34,567 bases of DNA from a virus: positions 1 through 34,567 of the IMG/VR virus record IMGVR_UViG_3300034168_000549; one strand, written 5' to 3'. Below the pieces are notes generated by a model, which saw nothing but the letters and a program-made list of their open reading frames with translations, had not been told where the DNA came from and did not search any database. This document shows, piece by piece, positions 32,298 through 34,567 of the stretch. Numbering within the stretch: position 1 is the first letter of the stretch; each line of letters begins with the position of its first letter. The position numbers were made by a program, and so were the translations under genes.

Positions 32298-32383
32298 AGT
32301 TTATACATTGCCATCATGCTAAAAATAGTCAGGGAAACAATCGCGACGATGATGCCGGCAGCATCTGCCAGAGTCGTGATCAT
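32294..32383 (-). CDS. 29-residue membrane peptide coupled to endolysin
   Basis: Reads MITTLADAAGIIVAIVSLTI then FSMMAMYKL. Residues about 6-26 form one hydrophobic helix. It sits 6 bases after the holin-like gene stop, and its TGA overlaps the endolysin ATG (ATGA, 32294-32297), so it is likely translated by coupling. A regulator of the holin, or a second holin component, is possible. It is very short, so confidence is moderate. Confidence 0.5.
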   Translation of the reverse strand: MITTLADAAGIIVAIVSLTIFSMMAMYKL

Positions 32384-32389
32384 GCGTTG

Positions 32390-32605
32390 TTAGCCGTGAT
32401 AGCTATTGTTGATCACACCATCATCAGCGAGATCAGCGATGCGGTTGGTCGTGTCTTTGATCAGCGATGCGCCGGCAAATGCGATTGCGGCATAGCCAGC
32501 ATATTGAGCGGGCAGCATTGCGACGATTGGTAGGGATGCTACACCAGTGCCGATTGATGCGGCTTTGGTGATGAGGGATAGCCAGAGGAGGAGTTTCTTT
32601 TTCAT
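32390..32605 (-). CDS. Holin-like small membrane protein
   Basis: 71 residues. A basic start (MKKKLLLWLSLITKAASIGT) is followed by two hydrophobic stretches (about 15-32 and 35-49, including QYAGYAAIAFAGASL) and a polar C-terminus (DTTNRIADLADDGVINNSYH). Size, topology and position two genes before the endolysin are those of a small phage holin, which forms holes in the inner membrane at the end of infection. Sequence alone does not place it in a holin family. The start lacks a Shine-Dalgarno site. Confidence 0.65.
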   Translation of the reverse strand: MKKKLLLWLSLITKAASIGTGVASLPIVAMLPAQYAGYAAIAFAGASLIKDTTNRIADLADDGVINNSYHG

Positions 32606-32608
32606 GGG

Positions 32609-32920
32609 TCAGTGGGTTTGTTGTTCGGGGTTAGGGTCAGTGCAGGGCGGAATGGATGCAGTTTGCAGTGTGCTGGCAGGAGGTGGGGTCTTGCTGATAT
32701 TCATGTGTCCCTTGATGCGGGAAACATCAAGAGCAGTGCTGTCTGCCTTAGTTTTAACTTCGACTAAACTTGCAGCGGCTTCAGTAACTCGCCACTCCAA
32801 TCTTGCACCCCATAGCACACCGCCACCAGCAGCAATCATGATCGATAGAGCAATCTTCCAGAGTTTTTCGACTCTACCTAATATTAAGTTACAATGATCG
32901 AGCAGTTCCACGGGGTTCAT
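32609..32920 (-). CDS. One-TM protein of lysis cassette
   Basis: 103 residues. Residues about 1-20 are polar (MNPVELLDHCNLILGRVEKL), about 21-39 a TM helix (WKIALSIMIAAGGGVLWGA), then a helical stalk with coiled-coil character (EWRVTEAAASLVEVKTKADS) and a Pro-rich end. A short N-terminal part, one TM and a helical stalk is the layout of phage inner-membrane spanins or of antiholin-like proteins, but no partner lipoprotein gene was found nested in it. It lies directly upstream of the holin-like gene with a 3-base gap. Role not settled. Confidence 0.6.
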   Translation of the reverse strand: MNPVELLDHCNLILGRVEKLWKIALSIMIAAGGGVLWGARLEWRVTEAAASLVEVKTKADSTALDVSRIKGHMNISKTPPPASTLQTASIPPCTDPNPEQQTH

Positions 32921-32923
32921 GGG

Positions 32924-33406
32924 TTATGATAAATCCAAGGTTTGAGCTGACAAGAAAAGTTGATCGATTTCGTCTGTGGTTTTTCCAACAGCAGATCCGA
33001 TTGCGGCAACATAAGGATTATTGCGATAAACAGTCATTGATGTTGTCCACCAGATTTGAGCTTTGAGCCTTTCTGTAGCATCAGGTATGCCGTTGATCGC
33101 AGCAACGACAGACTGATAGAGTCCAGCGTCGATTAAAGCGAGTCGGAGTGAGCGCATGGAGACTGCGACTGGAAAGGAGACTGGCTCAGGCTTTGGTGCA
33201 ATCGTCCAGCCGTTAGTCACGGTCTTCGTGGTGGTGTTGACCGTCTGTGCAGGCACAAGAATCTCTGTTGCTTCGTCGAAGACTGGTTTGGCGGCATTGA
33301 CTACCTGCATGATGAGGTATTCAGGTGACAGTCCAACTACATCCTCGTCATCGTCGCGGGGATAAGGTTGCAGTCGTTCGGTGAGTGTGTTGTAGAGCAG
33401 TTTCAT
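32924..33406 (-). CDS. Tail-associated hypothetical protein
   Basis: 160 residues. The middle segment (SFPVAVSMRSLRLALIDAGL then YQSVVAAINGIPD) has the 'v...R..LA...GL...V...I' pattern common in phage proteins downstream of fibre genes, some of which are called tail-fibre chaperones or assembly proteins. The part AKPVFDEATEILVPAQTVNTT precedes it. The start overlaps the LamG gene stop by one base (TAATG, 33404-33408), showing coupling. A chaperone role for the fibre is an inference from place and pattern. Confidence 0.6.
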   Translation of the reverse strand: MKLLYNTLTERLQPYPRDDDEDVVGLSPEYLIMQVVNAAKPVFDEATEILVPAQTVNTTTKTVTNGWTIAPKPEPVSFPVAVSMRSLRLALIDAGLYQSVVAAINGIPDATERLKAQIWWTTSMTVYRNNPYVAAIGSAVGKTTDEIDQLFLSAQTLDLS

Positions 33407-34104
33407 TATGAGTTAGGGAATGCCTCAGTTGGTGCGGTGAAATTGGCGGTGTATCGCGCCACTCCTTTTGTTATGCGAACATCATCAAGCCTGCCGTTAA
33501 GGGGGAAGATGTGTCCACCTGAATATGGCATACAGCCAAGTTCGAGTGGCAGGTTTGATCCGGTGATATTATCACTGCTTGTTGCTGTAGAACCAGATTG
33601 GGTGCCGTCCACAAATAGACGGAGGCTAGTGCCGCTGCGACAGGCAGCAATGTGATACCATACGCCGGTGGTGGGTGTCCATGATCCGCCAGTCGCAATC
33701 GTGGTGGCACCATTGAGCATATACAATGCACCGAGATACCACCGGAAAGTGAACCCATTGCCGTTGTATTGGCTGACAAAGGTGCCTGGATCAGATGTGT
33801 TTGTGGTCGATTTATACCAAAACTCGATGGTGAAATCTCCTGTCCCGAAATCCCAATCGGCGGAATCTGGTGCCTGGATGTAGTCACCGCTTCCGTCAAA
33901 TAATACTGCTGCTGTCCCAAATTTAGGTGATGTGTCGCTCAACTGAGCATTGCCATAGAAAGTAATAGAGTGCGCCGAATTGCTGTAGTCGGTTGCGCTT
34001 GTTGCTCCATTTGTCCCATCACAATGCAGAAGCAGCACAACGCTTGAGAAATACGGGTCAGTATTTCCAGCAGCAGCAAACCGATATGGATTCACAAGGT
34101 TCAT
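33406..34104 (-). CDS. LamG/concanavalin-like lectin-fold protein
   Basis: 232 residues. The pattern is that of a Laminin-G-type lectin domain: VVLLLHCDGTNGATSATDYS, then FGTAAVLFDGSGDYIQAPDS, DFTIEFWYKS, WYHIAACRSGTSLRLFVDG, and GRLDDVRITKGVARY near the end. These follow the order 'LL.H.DG', 'G....DG.....', 'tiE.W', 'WyHvA..R.g....lyvDG', 'g.iDevRiyngvArY'. Such domains bind surface glycans in phage tail fibres and tips. It follows the fibre-like gene through ATGA (34101-34104), so it is probably a second receptor-binding subunit. Confidence 0.85.
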   Translation of the reverse strand: MNLVNPYRFAAAGNTDPYFSSVVLLLHCDGTNGATSATDYSNSAHSITFYGNAQLSDTSPKFGTAAVLFDGSGDYIQAPDSADWDFGTGDFTIEFWYKSTTNTSDPGTFVSQYNGNGFTFRWYLGALYMLNGATTIATGGSWTPTTGVWYHIAACRSGTSLRLFVDGTQSGSTATSSDNITGSNLPLELGCMPYSGGHIFPLNGRLDDVRITKGVARYTANFTAPTEAFPNS

Positions 34105-34567
34105 GCGCGAGTTCCAATTAGGGTCACTTTCAGACCTGCTCCTGCAATTGTTGAGCCGATTTGATCCACATCAATAGTCATTTCAGAATCGTCTGCCAAA
34201 GCACTGTCTGAGATAACAGCAGCAGTTGCAGCAGTGACACTGGTTTTCTCGGTAGCATCAATGCTCAACTTAGTGCTCAAGACAGATGTTCCACCTTCGT
34301 TGAGGTCAACAACAAGAGTGCTGCCAGTTGGAGCAGTCGTAACGCTGGAACGGATTCCCGTCAGTGTCATAGCAAATGGCATTCGGAACGTCACTTTGGC
34401 AGTCCCTGTAGTCAGAGCAGTGCCTTCGTCTGAGCAAGCATAAGCAAGCTCAACAGGCATTCCAACGAAGCTACCACCTGCACGGTAAATCAAGTTGCCC
34501 TCGATGGTGACATTGCCTGCACTGCTGCGGGCCAAGGTAGTATCGGAAGCTGCGCCAAGCTCAATCG
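34101..34567 (-). CDS. Tail-fibre-like protein, C-terminal part (cut by window edge)
   Basis: At least 154 residues; the frame continues through the right edge. The first visible part reads IELGAASDTTLARSSAGNVT and then IEGN, a recurrent phage tail element ('ELG.asDTTlaRssaG...vEG'). The rest is beta-rich (FRMPFAMTLTGIRSSVTTAP, TLVVDLNEGGTSVLSTKLSI) and resembles C-terminal domains of phage tail or head fibres. A TTG at 34535 lies within the motif and should not be taken as a start. The N-terminus lies outside. ATGA coupling links it to the LamG gene. Confidence 0.75.
   Translation of the reverse strand, partial: IELGAASDTTLARSSAGNVTIEGNLIYRAGGSFVGMPVELAYACSDEGTALTTGTAKVTFRMPFAMTLTGIRSSVTTAPTGSTLVVDLNEGGTSVLSTKLSIDATEKTSVTAATAAVISDSALADDSEMTIDVDQIGSTIAGAGLKVTLIGTRA

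Noticed and set aside
1-34567. tRNA genes, CRISPR arrays, insertion sequences, integrase or attachment sites
   Set aside because: No cloverleaf with a GGTTCRA-type T-arm, no regularly spaced direct repeats, no transposase or integrase motif was seen on either strand.

Overview
The window is a stretch of tailed-phage genome (free phage or prophage) in which essentially every protein gene lies on the minus strand, so it reads from the right end to the left end. The morphogenesis genes follow the T7-like podovirus order: terminase, head-tail connector portal, scaffold, major capsid, gatekeeper, nozzle, then three internal or ejected virion proteins. The set differs from T7 itself: it has a DnaB-type helicase and a RecT/SSB/RusA recombination set, and no phage RNA polymerase, DNA polymerase or integrase is visible. 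The host cannot be fixed from the sequence. An M15-family endolysin and a small holin-like protein fit a bacterium with a peptidoglycan wall. A minority of genes have a clear Shine-Dalgarno site (for example before 29758, 19796, 13213 and 28583). Many others, including the capsid gene, have A/C-rich leaders without one, often ending AACACAAC-ATG.

Layout in transcription order. (1) 34567-33406: the C-terminal end of a tail-fibre-like protein, cut by the window edge, and a LamG-fold protein. (2) 33406-31310: a small tail-associated protein, a one-TM protein, a holin-like protein, a 29-residue membrane peptide, the M15 endolysin and two small Cys-containing proteins, mostly joined by ATGA overlaps or gaps of a few bases. 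(3) 31309-31220: an AT-rich gap, probably the early promoter. (4) 31219-21899: DNA metabolism, with a RecT-like annealing protein, a Cas4/RecB-type nuclease with four cysteines, RusA, SSB, a C5-cytosine methyltransferase with a second protein coded in another frame inside it, a DUF1376-type protein, DnaB and several small unknowns. (5) 21873-16363: terminase subunits, portal and scaffold. (6) 16362-15589: a 774-base gap with no protein gene, holding nested hairpins, terminators in both directions and tandem palindromes. (7) 15588-7596: capsid, a small virion protein, tail tube proteins, a GNAT-like protein and two internal virion proteins, with terminator hairpins on both sides of the small virion protein. 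(8) 7575-1: one uninterrupted frame of 2525 codons, running off the left edge, which looks like a giant polyvalent ejected protein.

Three points deserve attention. The 774-base gap between scaffold and capsid contains dense, nested RNA-like pairing with two GNRA tetraloops on the plus strand, opposite to all the genes. The palindrome TCTCA-N4-TGAGA occurs as a tandem pair before the capsid gene and again as a pair before the portal unit, each time within a possible promoter. The dcm gene carries a nearly full-length alternate-frame coding sequence with repeated GW-x-TP motifs. All family assignments rest on motif recognition and gene order; no database search was run.
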